Shown here in pieces: positions 1-8,355 of a DNA stretch of 64,000 nt. The position numbers were made by a program, and so were the translations under genes. This DNA is from Tenacibaculum pelagium (lineage in GTDB: Bacteria > Bacteroidota > Bacteroidia > Flavobacteriales > Flavobacteriaceae). How positions within the stretch are numbered: the first letter of the stretch is position 1; every line of letters begins with the position of its first letter. The notes under the pieces are model-generated. The model was not told the origin of the DNA. It did not search any database and was given only the letters and a program-made list of their open reading frames with translations. The DNA lies in contig NZ_JACGLS010000003.1 in NCBI RefSeq assembly GCF_014062345.1, forward strand, positions 248,001-312,000. Direction: 5' to 3'.

Positions 1-854
1 TCATAGTTTTTTTTCATTGTAGGTACAGTATCCTTCAATTGAGCTAAACTAAGCATGTTATACTGACGTGTGTATTTTTCATCACCAAGATCATCATCGT
101 TAAAAGAAGAAATGTCAATATTTATAGTGTACTTGTCAAAATATGCATGAGAAGCGGGCATTTTTTGCTTTTCTTTAAAAGAAGATCCATTTTTTAAATG
201 ATGCTCAAAATAGTAACCATCTTCTAAAACTAAAGTCATATACCTACTGCTTTCGTCAGAAATTATTTTACCTTTTTCCGCAGTAATAATTTTATTATTT
301 CCTTTTCTATCAGATAAATCATAAATCATCACCTTTTTTAAAAGGTTATCGTCTTCTCCGTACTTCTCTTCAAACTTAATTTGATAATTAGGTAGTTCGG
401 TGTTAAAACTCCCTGCAACTAAAGCTATAGCAGGTTGCTTTTTCTTGATGTTAACTTTCATGTTTAACTGCTTTAACATCGCATAAGGGTAAACGTTGTT
501 TAAAAACAAAAAGTTAATACCACTTAAAAAAAGAGTTAAGAAAACTAACGGGCGCACCATTCGAGGTAATGAAATACCAGCTGATTTCGTAGCTGCAAAT
601 TCATAATTTTCAGATAGGCTACCCAAAGTCATTATCGAAGATAGTAAAACACCAATAGGTAATGCTTGTGGTACTACTAAAAGAGTGGTGTACCAAAGAA
701 ATTTTAATATAATTCCAAGACTAATACCTTTGCCAGCAAAATTGTCAAAAGCTAACCATAAGGCCTGCATTACCAAAACAAATAATATGATAAGGAATGT
801 GGCGAAAAAAGGTTTTAAAAAGCTTTTTAAAATATATCTGTCTAATGTTTTCAC
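1..854 (-). CDS. lptG: LptF/LptG-family lipopolysaccharide export permease, C-terminus cut by window edge
   Basis: Inner-membrane permease of the LPS export ABC complex (LptB2FG). About 284 residues are visible; the frame runs off the left edge without a stop. The reading starts at GTG (852-854) and gives VKTLDRYILKSFLKPFFATF, the classic N-terminus of YjgP/YjgQ permeases, followed by two or three hydrophobic segments (one around residues 17-35, another near 60-75, another near 100-115) and the start of the periplasmic jellyroll-like part. It lies downstream of lolA-like and ftsK, the usual flavobacterial order. A strong hairpin terminator separates it from lolA, and a TACCTTTG promoter element ends only 5 nt before the GTG, so the mRNA is probably leaderless. 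LptF and LptG paralogues cannot be told apart from this fragment; LptG is the more likely from context. Confidence 0.85.
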   Translation of the reverse strand, partial: MKTLDRYILKSFLKPFFATFLIILFVLVMQALWLAFDNFAGKGISLGIILKFLWYTTLLVVPQALPIGVLLSSIMTLGSLSENYEFAATKSAGISLPRMVRPLVFLTLFLSGINFLFLNNVYPYAMLKQLNMKVNIKKKQPAIALVAGSFNTELPNYQIKFEEKYGEDDNLLKKVMIYDLSDRKGNNKIITAEKGKIISDESSRYMTLVLEDGYYFEHHLKNGSSFKEKQKMPASHAYFDKYTINIDISSFNDDDLGDEKYTRQYNMLSLAQLKDTVPTMKKNY

Positions 855-859
855 AGATG

Positions 860-867
860 CAAAGGTA
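860..867 (-). promoter_or_regulatory. Bacteroidota -7 promoter element of the lptG-like gene
   Basis: Minus-strand TACCTTTG matches TAnnTTTG exactly. Its last base is 5 nt upstream of the GTG start, which places the expected transcription start at or within a few bases of the start codon. No convincing -33 TTG is visible in the A/T run upstream. Confidence 0.55.
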
Positions 868-890
868 GTAGGTTAGTTGGATAAAAAAAT

Positions 891-935
891 AAAAGTTTTG
901 TTAATGATTTTTAAAGATTCATTAACAAAACTTTT
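891..935 (-). terminator. Intrinsic terminator after the lolA-like gene
   Basis: Two perfectly complementary 17-nt arms (891-907 and 919-935) enclose an 11-nt loop. Read on the minus strand the hairpin is followed by an A/T-rich run with seven T residues in a row. It sits between the lolA-like stop and the lptG promoter, so lptG is a separate transcription unit. Confidence 0.8.
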
Positions 936-948
936 TAGATGTATTAGT

Positions 949-1602
949 TTAGTCTATAAAGTAACCCTGTTTTAAATATTTCTCTTTATCAAATGAAAAC
1001 ATTTTTTTAGAAATTGGTTGGTTACTTTTAAATTTTGTAATTGTAAAGGTAGTTTCAGCTCCGTTAGAACCTATTTGTACTAATTTATATATGTGCTTCG
1101 TTTTAGCATCAATACCTAATTGTACTTTTACGATATCAGAGTTGCTATCAATAGGAGTTAAATCTACAAACTGAACTTTACGACCGTTATTGTTTTTTAA
1201 TTTTCCCATAGAAAAATTATAACCGTCTTTATAAAAAGTTAATAGTTTAGAAGGGTAAATAAAACCATCTTCTTCATCTAAATCTCCGTTAGTTATATTT
1301 ACTTCTTTTTCTTCTTGATTGATAACAACTAGCTTGTTTCCGTCAAAAATAAAATTGTTACCTAAATAATCAAGGTTGTATTTTTCTCCAGAAAGTGTTA
1401 TTTCTCCACGTATTGGAGGATCGTTTGTAATTCCTGCTTCTTTGTTTACTAATGTTGAGTTAAAACCAATAATCATATTGGTGTAAGCTCCCATTTTTAC
1501 TGATACTTCATCTAGTAGTAGCTTAGCTTCAGACGAGCTATTTTGAGCTATACTATTTAAACTAATAAATGCTGCGATGAATAATAATCCTACTTTTTTC
1601 AT
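949..1602 (-). CDS. LolA-like outer-membrane lipoprotein carrier protein
   Basis: Predicted periplasmic carrier of lipoproteins between the inner and outer membrane. The 217-residue product has a cleavable signal peptide (about residues 1-19, ending SIAQ), then LLLDEVSVKMGAYTNM, the helix plus beta-strand start typical of LolA/LolB-like half-barrels, and a series of amphipathic strands (SGEKYNLDYLGNNFIFDGNKL). The length is right for LolA. It follows ftsK by 17 nt and very likely shares its transcript, which ends at the hairpin 891-935. Flavobacterial proteins of this family are usually annotated as outer membrane lipoprotein carrier protein LolA. Sequence identity to enterobacterial LolA is low, so the exact cargo is inference. 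Confidence 0.85.
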   Translation of the reverse strand: MKKVGLLFIAAFISLNSIAQNSSSEAKLLLDEVSVKMGAYTNMIIGFNSTLVNKEAGITNDPPIRGEITLSGEKYNLDYLGNNFIFDGNKLVVINQEEKEVNITNGDLDEEDGFIYPSKLLTFYKDGYNFSMGKLKNNNGRKVQFVDLTPIDSNSDIVKVQLGIDAKTKHIYKLVQIGSNGAETTFTITKFKSNQPISKKMFSFDKEKYLKQGYFID

Positions 1603-1619
1603 ATTTCTAAATTAGAAAT

Positions 1620-4061
1620 TTAATTATTGTTTTTTTCGTTTTCTAATAACTGATCTAAAGCAACCAAATCAGGGACTAAAACTTGTCTTGCTTTACTACC
1701 TTCGAAAGACCCAACAATACCAGCAGCTTCTAATTGATCTATCAATCTACCAGCTCTGTTGTATCCTAACTTTAATTTACGTTGCAATAAAGATGCCGAA
1801 CCTTGTTGCGCTGTAACAATAAGTTCAGCTGCATCTTTAAACAGTTTATCTCTATCTGAAATGTCTATATCAAGATTTGTGCCACCTTCTTCACCAACAT
1901 ACTCTGGTAATAAGTGTGCTTTTGGATATGCGCGCTGAGAACCAATAAAATCAGTGATTTTTTCTACTTCAGGAGTATCAACAAAAGCACATTGAATTCT
2001 ACTTAAATCATTTCCTGCCGTATATAACATGTCACCTCGACCAATTAATTGATCAGCCCCACCTGCATCTAAAATAGTTCTAGAATCAATTTTAGAAGTT
2101 ACTCTAAAAGCAATTCTGGCTGGAAAGTTGGCTTTGATAATACCTGTAATTACATTTACAGAAGGTCTTTGCGTAGCCACAATTAAATGTATACCAATAG
2201 CACGAGCTAATTGCGCTAAACGAGCAATAGGTGTTTCAACTTCTTTACCGGCCGTCATAATTAAATCGGCAAATTCATCAATAACTAATACGATGTAAGG
2301 TAAAAATTGATGTCCGTCATTCGGATTTAATTTACGTGCTTTAAATTTAGCATTGTACTCTTTTATATTACGAACCATTGCATTTTTAAGCAAGTCGTAA
2401 CGTGCATCCATTTCGATACATAATGAGTTTAAGGTGTTTACAACTTTAGTGGTGTCGGTAATAATGGCATCTTCACTGTCAGGAAGTTTGGCTAAATAAT
2501 GACGTTCTATTTTATTAAATAAAGTTAATTCAACTTTTTTAGGGTCTACTAAAACAAATTTAACTTCAGCAGGATGTTTTTTGTAAAGTAATGAAGTTAA
2601 TACTGCATTTAAACCAACTGATTTTCCTTGTCCAGTTGCGCCCGCCATTAGTAAGTGAGGCATCTTAGCTAAGTCAACCACAAAAGTTTCGTTAGAAATT
2701 GTTTTACCAAGCGCAACAGGAAGTTCCATTTGAGATTCTTGAAATTTCTTAGAAGAAATAACAGAATGCATAGAAACAATCGTTGATTTTTTATTTGGTA
2801 CTTCTATACCAATAGTTCCTTTTCCTGGAATTGGCGCAATAATACGAATCCCTAAAGCAGATAAAGATAAAGCAATATCATCTTCTAAATTTTTAATTTT
2901 AGAAATTCTAATGCCAGCTTCAGGCACAATTTCATACAATGTAATTGTTGGCCCTACAGTAGCTTTAATTTTTGAAATACCAATTTTGTAATTGCTTAAT
3001 GTTTCTACAATTCTATTTTTATTGGCTTCAAGTTCTTCAGGATCTATAGAAATACTTTCGTTATATTCTTTTAATAAATTAAATGTTGGGAATTTGAAAT
3101 TACCAAGTTCTAAAGTAGGATCAAATTCTCCAAAATCTTTTACTAATTGGTCTGATAAATTCTGAGTAACACTTTTCTCTTCAGCTATTTTTTCAATAGC
3201 GACTTCAACTTCTTTTTTAGATTGCTCTGAAATATTTAGCGGAGAAGTTTCATTTGTTAACTCAATAGAAGGAGTTTCTTCTTCTTTTGGAGTTGAAGTA
3301 CTAACATCAGAATGTTTTGTTATTGTAGGTTGTAAATTTTCTACTGAGAGCTCAAAGTCTGATTTTTGAACTTCATCAGTTTCTGCTTTATTTATCTCAG
3401 TTGTAATTTCTTCTTCTAGATCATCGGTTTCTTTAGAAAGTCTAGTCAATTCTTTTTTCTCTTTATTGGCTTTTACTTTTTCGTTAATTGCTTCAGGTGT
3501 AATACTAAATTTGATAATCAAAAAAGCAACAAGAAAGAACAGTAATAAAATCATTAATCCTGTTTTTCCTAAAAAAGTTTGCAAGTATTCATTTAGTTCA
3601 AAACCAATAATACCAGATAAAACTGCATTTTTTTTCTCAACAAACCCAAAAGCAACGGAAACCCAAAGCATACTTAATAAACCCCAGTTCCAAGAAGTAA
3701 CAATTCTTTTTAAATTAGTTTGAAAGAAAATTCGAGCACTGGTAAAAAACAATGTAATAGGGATAAGGAATGCACCTACGCCAAAACCATCAAACACAAA
3801 AAAGCTACTAAGCTTTGATCCGATTTTACCCAATAAATTTTTTGTTGGGATATTTTTATTACCAAATTCGGTTAAAGTACTTTGGTCTTCTTGCCAAGAA
3901 AAAAAGAAAGACACAAAAGCAACTGTTAGAAATATTGAAAAAAGAAATAAAAAGGCTCCTAAAAGAGTTTGATTTTGTCTGTTAGAAAAAAAAGTAGATA
4001 CTCTTTTAAAGATGCTTGTCTTTTGTTGTTTCTTTTGAACAGTTGTCTTTTTTTTAGCCAT
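1620..4061 (-). CDS. ftsK: FtsK/SpoIIIE-family DNA translocase
   Basis: Septum-anchored, ATP-driven DNA pump that clears chromosome termini at division and activates XerCD at dif. The 813-residue protein has four membrane segments (about residues 34-54, 96-113, 126-140, 167-186), an acidic, low-complexity linker (190-310), the alpha/beta motor with Walker A GATGQGKS (474-481) and Walker B IVLVIDEFADL (about 590-600), and a C-terminal winged-helix gamma domain (about 745-805, GSASLLQRKLKLGYNRAGRL) that reads oriented chromosomal sequences. Length and layout are normal for Bacteroidota. It lies 27 nt downstream of dgkA and 17 nt upstream of the lolA-like gene, in one probable operon starting at tpx. 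Confidence 0.97.
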   Translation of the reverse strand: MAKKKTTVQKKQQKTSIFKRVSTFFSNRQNQTLLGAFLFLFSIFLTVAFVSFFFSWQEDQSTLTEFGNKNIPTKNLLGKIGSKLSSFFVFDGFGVGAFLIPITLFFTSARIFFQTNLKRIVTSWNWGLLSMLWVSVAFGFVEKKNAVLSGIIGFELNEYLQTFLGKTGLMILLLFFLVAFLIIKFSITPEAINEKVKANKEKKELTRLSKETDDLEEEITTEINKAETDEVQKSDFELSVENLQPTITKHSDVSTSTPKEEETPSIELTNETSPLNISEQSKKEVEVAIEKIAEEKSVTQNLSDQLVKDFGEFDPTLELGNFKFPTFNLLKEYNESISIDPEELEANKNRIVETLSNYKIGISKIKATVGPTITLYEIVPEAGIRISKIKNLEDDIALSLSALGIRIIAPIPGKGTIGIEVPNKKSTIVSMHSVISSKKFQESQMELPVALGKTISNETFVVDLAKMPHLLMAGATGQGKSVGLNAVLTSLLYKKHPAEVKFVLVDPKKVELTLFNKIERHYLAKLPDSEDAIITDTTKVVNTLNSLCIEMDARYDLLKNAMVRNIKEYNAKFKARKLNPNDGHQFLPYIVLVIDEFADLIMTAGKEVETPIARLAQLARAIGIHLIVATQRPSVNVITGIIKANFPARIAFRVTSKIDSRTILDAGGADQLIGRGDMLYTAGNDLSRIQCAFVDTPEVEKITDFIGSQRAYPKAHLLPEYVGEEGGTNLDIDISDRDKLFKDAAELIVTAQQGSASLLQRKLKLGYNRAGRLIDQLEAAGIVGSFEGSKARQVLVPDLVALDQLLENEKNNN

Positions 4062-4088
4062 GTATTTTTGTTAGAAATAATTTAAACG

Positions 4089-4469
4089 CTACAATATAGC
4101 TATTATTTTAGGAAGATAAATGATGCAAGCAATGATCAACGAAGTAAATGCGGCAAAAGCAGGAGCACCTGCTGCAATGTCTTTTATAAAACCTATTTTT
4201 TCATGATAATCTGGGTGAATAAAATCTGCTACTTTTTCGATAGCAGTATTTAATGCTTCAGCAACTAAAACTACGCCAATAATTAAACATTGAATCATCC
4301 ATTCTGTCATGGAAATATCAAAATAGAATCCTGCAATAGTAGCAATTATACCAAAAGTAATTTGAGCTTTAATACTGTTTTCTGTAGTAGCTAATAGCCA
4401 GATACCTTTAATAGCAAATTTTATACTTCGTAAACGTCTCCTTATAAAGTCGTTATTCGGATTTTTCAT
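4089..4469 (-). CDS. dgkA: Diacylglycerol kinase family protein
   Basis: Small integral-membrane lipid kinase, 126 residues, predicted to phosphorylate diacylglycerol or undecaprenol. It has the family signature AEALNTAIEKVADF (about residues 70-83) with the conserved catalytic glutamate and the E-x(n)-D pattern. Three hydrophobic segments are visible (about 20-50, 53-72 and 97-124). The N-terminus is basic (RRRLRSIKFAIKGI), as in the flavobacterial members. It begins 8 nt after the tpx stop, so it is probably cotranscribed with tpx and ftsK. Whether the substrate is diacylglycerol or undecaprenol cannot be read from sequence. Confidence 0.92.
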   Translation of the reverse strand: MKNPNNDFIRRRLRSIKFAIKGIWLLATTENSIKAQITFGIIATIAGFYFDISMTEWMIQCLIIGVVLVAEALNTAIEKVADFIHPDYHEKIGFIKDIAAGAPAFAAFTSLIIACIIYLPKIIAIL

Positions 4470-4477
4470 AAACAGTT

Positions 4478-4975
4478 CTATAAAGAGTTTAAAGCAGCTT
4501 CGTAATTAGGCTCATCTACAATTTCAGGAACTTGCTCAGTGTAAAGAACTTCTCCATTTTCATTAATAATAACAATGCAACGAGAGTGTAAACTAGTTAA
4601 AGGACCATTTTTAACTTCTAAACCATAATCTTTACCGAATTTACCTGTAGCAAAATCAGAAAGCATCACTACATTTTCTATTCCTTCTGCACCACAAAAA
4701 CGACCTTGAGCAAAAGGTAAATCTCTAGAAATACATATAACTTTAGTGTTTTCTAGTTCTGAAGCTTTTTTATTAAATTCTCTTACTGAAGTAGCACAAG
4801 TACCAGTATCTACACTTGGAAAAATATTTAAGATTAATCTGCTACCAGAAAAATCGTTTAAACTCTTCACAGATAAGTCTGTTGCAACTAACGAAAAATC
4901 GATTGCTTTACTTCCTTTTTCAGGTAAGTTTCCTATAGTTTCTATTGCGTTTCCTTGTAGTGTAACTGTTGCCAT
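4478..4975 (-). CDS. tpx: Thiol peroxidase (2-Cys peroxiredoxin, Tpx type)
   Basis: Reduces hydroperoxides with thioredoxin as donor. The 165-residue protein carries the Tpx signature SVDTGTCATSVREFN with the peroxidatic Cys at about residue 60 and the resolving Cys in AQGRFCGAEG (about residue 94), the spacing of atypical 2-Cys Tpx. Length is normal. It is the first gene of a minus-strand series that continues into dgkA and ftsK; a TACCTTTG promoter element lies 22 nt upstream. The MATE exporter diverges from the same intergenic region. Confidence 0.95.
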   Translation of the reverse strand: MATVTLQGNAIETIGNLPEKGSKAIDFSLVATDLSVKSLNDFSGSRLILNIFPSVDTGTCATSVREFNKKASELENTKVICISRDLPFAQGRFCGAEGIENVVMLSDFATGKFGKDYGLEVKNGPLTSLHSRCIVIINENGEVLYTEQVPEIVDEPNYEAALNSL

Positions 4976-4997
4976 TTTTGTTTGTTTTTAAGAATAT

Positions 4998-5005
4998 CAA
5001 AGGTA
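4998..5005 (-). promoter_or_regulatory. -7 promoter element of tpx
   Basis: Minus-strand TACCTTTG is an exact match to TAnnTTTG and gives a 5' leader of roughly 17 nt before the tpx ATG. The T-rich run upstream offers no clear -33 motif. Confidence 0.55.
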
Positions 5006-5086
5006 ATTAAATTAATTAAAAAAAGGTGTAGATAAACCTATGGACTGTTAAAAAAGTTATCTTCGCAGTCTGAAATAAAATAACCC

Positions 5087-6487
5087 TTGAATTTACAGCA
5101 ATACACATCAGAATTTAAGTATAACTGGAAGCTAGCAGCTCCAGTAATGTTGGGTATGCTAGGGCACACTTTTGTAAGTTTTGTTGATAATATTATGGTT
5201 GGACAATTAGGAACGGCTGAATTAGCTGCGGTTTCTTTAGGTAACAGTTTTATGTTTATTGCCATGTCGTTAGGAATTGGTTTTTCTACAGCAATAACTC
5301 CTTTGATAGCCGAAGCAGATTCTTCTGATAATTTTAAACAAGCAAAATCTACATTTAAACACGGATTGTTTTTATGTTCAGTAATTGGAATTTTAATGTT
5401 TTTAATGGTTTTCTTTTCGAAGCCATTAATGTATTTAATGAAACAGCCTATAGAGGTTGTTGAGTTGGCAATACCTTATTTAGATTTGGTAGCTTTTTCA
5501 TTAATTCCTATGATTATTTTCCAAGCTTTCAAACAATTTAGCGATGGAATGTCGATGACTCGTTATCCGATGTATGCAACAATTGTGGCGAACTTGTTAA
5601 ATGTTTTATTGAATTACTTGCTGATTTTTGGAAAGTTTGGCTTTCCTGAAATGGGAATTGTAGGTGCTGCTTACGGTACTTTAGTTTCGAGATTTGTAAT
5701 GGTGGCTTATCTATGGTGGTTATTAACTAAAAAAGAACGCTCTAAAAAGTTAGTTACAAGCATTAAGTTGTTTGTATTGGATAAATTAATGCTTCGAAAA
5801 ATAATTAGCTTAGGAGCACCAAGCGCAATGCAAATGTTTTTTGAAGTTGCCATTTTTACGGCAGCAATTTGGTTAAGCGGATTATTAGGTAAAAACCCAC
5901 AAGCAGCAAATCAGATAGCTTTAAATCTGTCTTCGATGACGTTTATGGTTGCTATGGGATTAAGTGTTGCATCTATGATTAGAGTTGGGAACCAAAAAGG
6001 ATTGAAAAACTTTAAAGAGTTACGAAGAATAGCGTTTTCAATATTTTTTTTAGGTACTATTTTAGCAGTTGGATTTGCAACGATATTTTTTGTTTTTCAT
6101 AAAAGTTTACCAAATTTATATGTCGATTTAAGTGATGCTAATAATTACGCCGATAATATGGAAGTAATGAAAATTGCAGCTAACTTGTTAATTGCAGCAG
6201 CTATTTTTCAAATATCAGATAGTATTCAGGTAATGGTTTTAGGAGCTTTACGTGGTTTGCAAGATGTAAAAATTCCAACCATAATTACATTCATATCATA
6301 TTGGGTAGTAGGTTTTCCGATTAGTTTTTATTTCGGAAAAGAAGAGATGTATGGTAGTTTTGGTATTTGGCTAGGGCTTTTAGCAGGATTAACTACAGCG
6401 TCTATATTACTATTCATTCGATTTAATAAATTAACTTTACAATTAATAAAAACTAACCCAGTTACTGAGGTTAAACAAAAAATATAA
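5087..6487 (+). CDS. MATE-family multidrug/cation efflux transporter
   Basis: Twelve-helix antiporter of the NorM-like MATE family, 466 residues, expected to export drugs or cations using Na+ or H+ gradients. The N-terminal part APVMLGMLGHTFVSFVDNIM followed by VGQLGTAELAAVSLGNS is the typical first-helix signature; the second half repeats it (LGAPSAMQMFFEVAIF). Translation must start at TTG (5087) because an in-frame TAA lies 3 nt upstream (5081-5083) and the next Met is already inside the first membrane helix. The sequence TATCTTCG at 5058-5065 is a near match to the -7 promoter element. The substrate is unknown. Confidence 0.93.
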   Translation: MNLQQYTSEFKYNWKLAAPVMLGMLGHTFVSFVDNIMVGQLGTAELAAVSLGNSFMFIAMSLGIGFSTAITPLIAEADSSDNFKQAKSTFKHGLFLCSVIGILMFLMVFFSKPLMYLMKQPIEVVELAIPYLDLVAFSLIPMIIFQAFKQFSDGMSMTRYPMYATIVANLLNVLLNYLLIFGKFGFPEMGIVGAAYGTLVSRFVMVAYLWWLLTKKERSKKLVTSIKLFVLDKLMLRKIISLGAPSAMQMFFEVAIFTAAIWLSGLLGKNPQAANQIALNLSSMTFMVAMGLSVASMIRVGNQKGLKNFKELRRIAFSIFFLGTILAVGFATIFFVFHKSLPNLYVDLSDANNYADNMEVMKIAANLLIAAAIFQISDSIQVMVLGALRGLQDVKIPTIITFISYWVVGFPISFYFGKEEMYGSFGIWLGLLAGLTTASILLFIRFNKLTLQLIKTNPVTEVKQKI

Positions 6488-6501
6488 AAGATTCTCAATT
6501 T

Positions 6502-6726
6502 ATGGACTTACCTAAATTTTTATTAGCAGATAACAGCAATCATCCTGAAGATATTTTTGTATTGCATACAGAGTATCCTCGTTTTTTAATTAACCTTAAA
6601 GATGATTCAATAGAGTGGTTTGAAGATTTAACAGGAGAAAAAGAAGAAGATGTTACTACCGAATTAGCTGACCTAATGGATAAAGCAGGTGAGTTTTATG
6701 ATGATGAAATGAAAGGTTTAGAGTAA
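6502..6726 (+). CDS. Small acidic conserved flavobacterial protein
   Basis: A 74-residue acidic protein with no signal peptide or membrane segment; it begins MDLPKFLLADNSNHPEDIFV and ends in an acidic helix (FYDDEMKGLE). I recognise the type from flavobacterial genomes but know no function. It starts 14 nt after the MATE stop and is probably cotranscribed with it. Its TAA stop (6724-6726) overlaps the outermost core bases (AAC) of the first palindromic recombination-like site, so the accessory array begins exactly at the end of this conserved gene. Function unknown. Confidence 0.8.
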   Translation: MDLPKFLLADNSNHPEDIFVLHTEYPRFLINLKDDSIEWFEDLTGEKEEDVTTELADLMDKAGEFYDDEMKGLE

Positions 6727-6901
6727 CGGTTTGGCTATGAAAAGCACTGTTTTCAACCGAGCACGTAGCTAAGCCTTTGTGTTTTGTTTTTAAATTTATT
6801 GTTTTTAATAACCAATCCAAAGGATTGGCGTTGTTAATTGCTTGCAGTGACCTTTCAAGTTCTGCCAAACCCACGCATTTTTTATAGCCTTTGTTAGTAG
6901 C
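6721..6901 (-). repeat. attC-like palindromic site 1 (array tail)
   Basis: Outer bases on the plus strand are GAGTAAC (6721-6727) at the left and GTTAGTAG (6893-6900) at the right. Arms TAACGGTTTGGCTATGAAAA and TTTTTTATAGCCTTTGTTA pair through GGCTAT/ATAGCC, with 5 unpaired nt on one side and 3 on the other. An internal hairpin (6812-6828, CCAATCC/GGATTGG) sits in the middle. It is the most diverged of the seven in its stem and is the longest but one. Confidence 0.65.
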
Positions 6902-6905
6902 TGTT

Positions 6906-7442
6906 TTATTTTAATTCTTTGGTGTTTTCGTCAAGGAAATCCAGTTCAATCACAGGAATGTCATTTAATTTTTCAATCATTTTTTCGGCTCTATCCATTT
7001 GTTTTTGCATAGATTCAATTGTTTGCTTTTTCATATCAGCATCATATACTTTTCCATAATTGTTTTGAGCAATATCATAGATTTTATCAAAATCGTTAAC
7101 CTTGTAATAAATGATTTTTTCAATGTTATCATTCAAGTTATCCAGATGGAACTTAAGCACATTAAGTTGTTCTATATTTCTTGGAAAATCGACTAAAATA
7201 TTATGTTTTTTGCTATCCCAATTTTGAATTAATGCATCAATTAAATAGGCGTCAGATATTAATAGTCCATTATCAATATGATACTTAACCTTTTCGTCTA
7301 CCTCTGTTGTTGGATTAGCTAGTCTACTTCTTATTGTTTCAGTATCGATAACATTAAATTCATTGAGTTCGTTTTTCTCGATTAATTCTCGAAAAATTGG
7401 TAAAATTCCTCTTTGTATTTGATATCGATAGATTATTATCAT
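6906..7442 (-). CDS. Adenylate-kinase-like protein lacking a P-loop (cassette 1)
   Basis: 178 residues. The stretch from about 30 to 100 follows the adenylate kinase plan: IDTETIRSRL (NMP-binding region), a helix ending DNGLLISDAYLIDALI (as in KGELVPDELVIGLI of Adk) and then ILVDFPRNIEQLNVL (85-95), matching the GFPR..Q.. motif that binds AMP. The N-terminus, however, reads MIIIYRYQIQRGILPIF where Adk has GxPGxGKGT, so the phosphate-binding loop is missing and ATP-dependent catalysis is unlikely. The C-terminal third is charged and helical, without an Arg-rich lid. The start ATG is 9 nt from the cassette end, leaving no room for a promoter of its own. The Adk relation is inference from motif order. 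Confidence 0.6.
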   Translation of the reverse strand: MIIIYRYQIQRGILPIFRELIEKNELNEFNVIDTETIRSRLANPTTEVDEKVKYHIDNGLLISDAYLIDALIQNWDSKKHNILVDFPRNIEQLNVLKFHLDNLNDNIEKIIYYKVNDFDKIYDIAQNNYGKVYDADMKKQTIESMQKQMDRAEKMIEKLNDIPVIELDFLDENTKELK

Positions 7443-7451
7443 TCTTTAATT

Positions 7452-7587
7452 GCTACTAACGTTTATGTATAAGAATAGTTGCGGGTTGTATGCGAGGATT
7501 TTCCGAAGGAAAATCAGACGTTACAAACACGCAACGGCCTTTGATTAAGCACTAAACCGTAATTATTTTTATACGGTGTTGTAGAGC
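7452..7587 (-). repeat. attC-like palindromic site 2
   Basis: Plus-strand ends GCTACTAAC (7452-7460) and GTTGTAGAGC (7578-7587). Outer stem GTATAAgAATA pairs with TATTTTTATAC; unpaired arms are 6 nt (left) and 3 nt (right). A central hairpin GATTTTCCGAAGGAAAATC (7497-7515) is identical in sites 2, 5 and 7. Confidence 0.75.
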
Positions 7588-8090
7588 GTTATTTTATGTT
7601 TTCCTTTATTCAGATACTCGGTTGTATATTCTGTTCGATTGATATAAATTTTAAGCAAGTCATTTTCTTCGTTATCTCCGCTATAATCTTGTTCAAAACT
7701 AAAAAACACGTTTCGGTTTGGCAGAATGATTGGTGTTTTAAAATTAGGCCCTTTTGTCAATTCAAACCTCCAATTCAAGTTGTTCAATTTTTCAGTTACG
7801 CTTTTGAAATTCAAACTGTCATTTAGCCACCCAAAATCAAAAAAGTCAGACTTATAATCATTATCAAAATTCAAAACCTTAATGATTATTTCCGATAACC
7901 CTTTGTAATAGTTTGTGTCAAAATAAAATTCGACAGAGTCAATTTCAATGTATGGAAATTTAGCTTTTTTTAATTCCGCAATTGTTTCTTTCCATTCAGG
8001 AAATATCTTTAAAATATCAGATTCCGAATCTCCCCATTTGAAAGGTGAAATATCTCCAGTCTTAATAATGTTTAGTATATCGATTTTCAT
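7569..8090 (-). CDS. Uncharacterised cytosolic protein (cassette 2)
   Basis: A 173-residue hydrophilic protein without signal peptide or membrane segments; I do not recognise a defined family. It opens with MKIDILNIIKTGDISPFKWG and a DSESDILKIFPEW segment. The I-x-WGDSE-x-DI pattern recalls small Bacteroidota proteins often found as variable accessory or immunity-like genes, but that is only a resemblance. Its last codons (LYNTV-stop) run into recombination-like site 2, the TAA lying inside the site stem; this suggests the site has captured the gene end or that the C-terminus is set by the site. The start is 9 nt inside the cassette boundary, so it depends on transcription from outside. Confidence 0.7.
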   Translation of the reverse strand: MKIDILNIIKTGDISPFKWGDSESDILKIFPEWKETIAELKKAKFPYIEIDSVEFYFDTNYYKGLSEIIIKVLNFDNDYKSDFFDFGWLNDSLNFKSVTEKLNNLNWRFELTKGPNFKTPIILPNRNVFFSFEQDYSGDNEENDLLKIYINRTEYTTEYLNKGKHKITLYNTV

Positions 8091-8099
8091 TTCTCTAAT

Positions 8100-8237
8100 G
8101 CTCTACAACGTGTTTGTATATGAAAAGTAGCGGATTTTATGCACTAACTTTTCGGTCTATAACTGACTTTAAATTTATAAAATTCACTTCAAATTAAGTA
8201 CTTAAACCGCTATTTTTTATATACGTTGTTGTGTTTT
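8100..8237 (-). repeat. attC-like palindromic site 3
   Basis: Plus-strand ends GCTCTACAAC (8100-8109) and GTTGTGTTTT (8228-8237). The outer stem is the best preserved of the array: GTATATGAAAAGTAGCGG pairs with CCGCTATTTTTTATATAC, with 6-nt and 3-nt unpaired arms. The interior differs from the GGAAAATC hairpin type. Confidence 0.75.
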
Positions 8238-8263
8238 CGTACTTTTTTTTCTCGTTCAGTTTG

Positions 8264-8355
8264 TAGCGTTGGCAAAGACATACTCTTTTGCAATTTTTGG
8301 CTTGTGTGATGGCTGAAGCGAATTGCAAATGTGTATGACTTTTAGCGTTGGCAAA
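8264..8355. repeat. Second-type palindrome bordered by a 13-bp direct repeat
   Basis: TAGCGTTGGCAAA occurs at 8264-8276 and again at 8343-8355. Between them an imperfect inverted repeat pairs AAAGACATACTCTTTTGCAATT with the complement of its right arm near 8315-8342. It abuts the stop codon of the DpnA-like methylase and is unrelated in sequence to sites 1-7. Confidence 0.65.
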
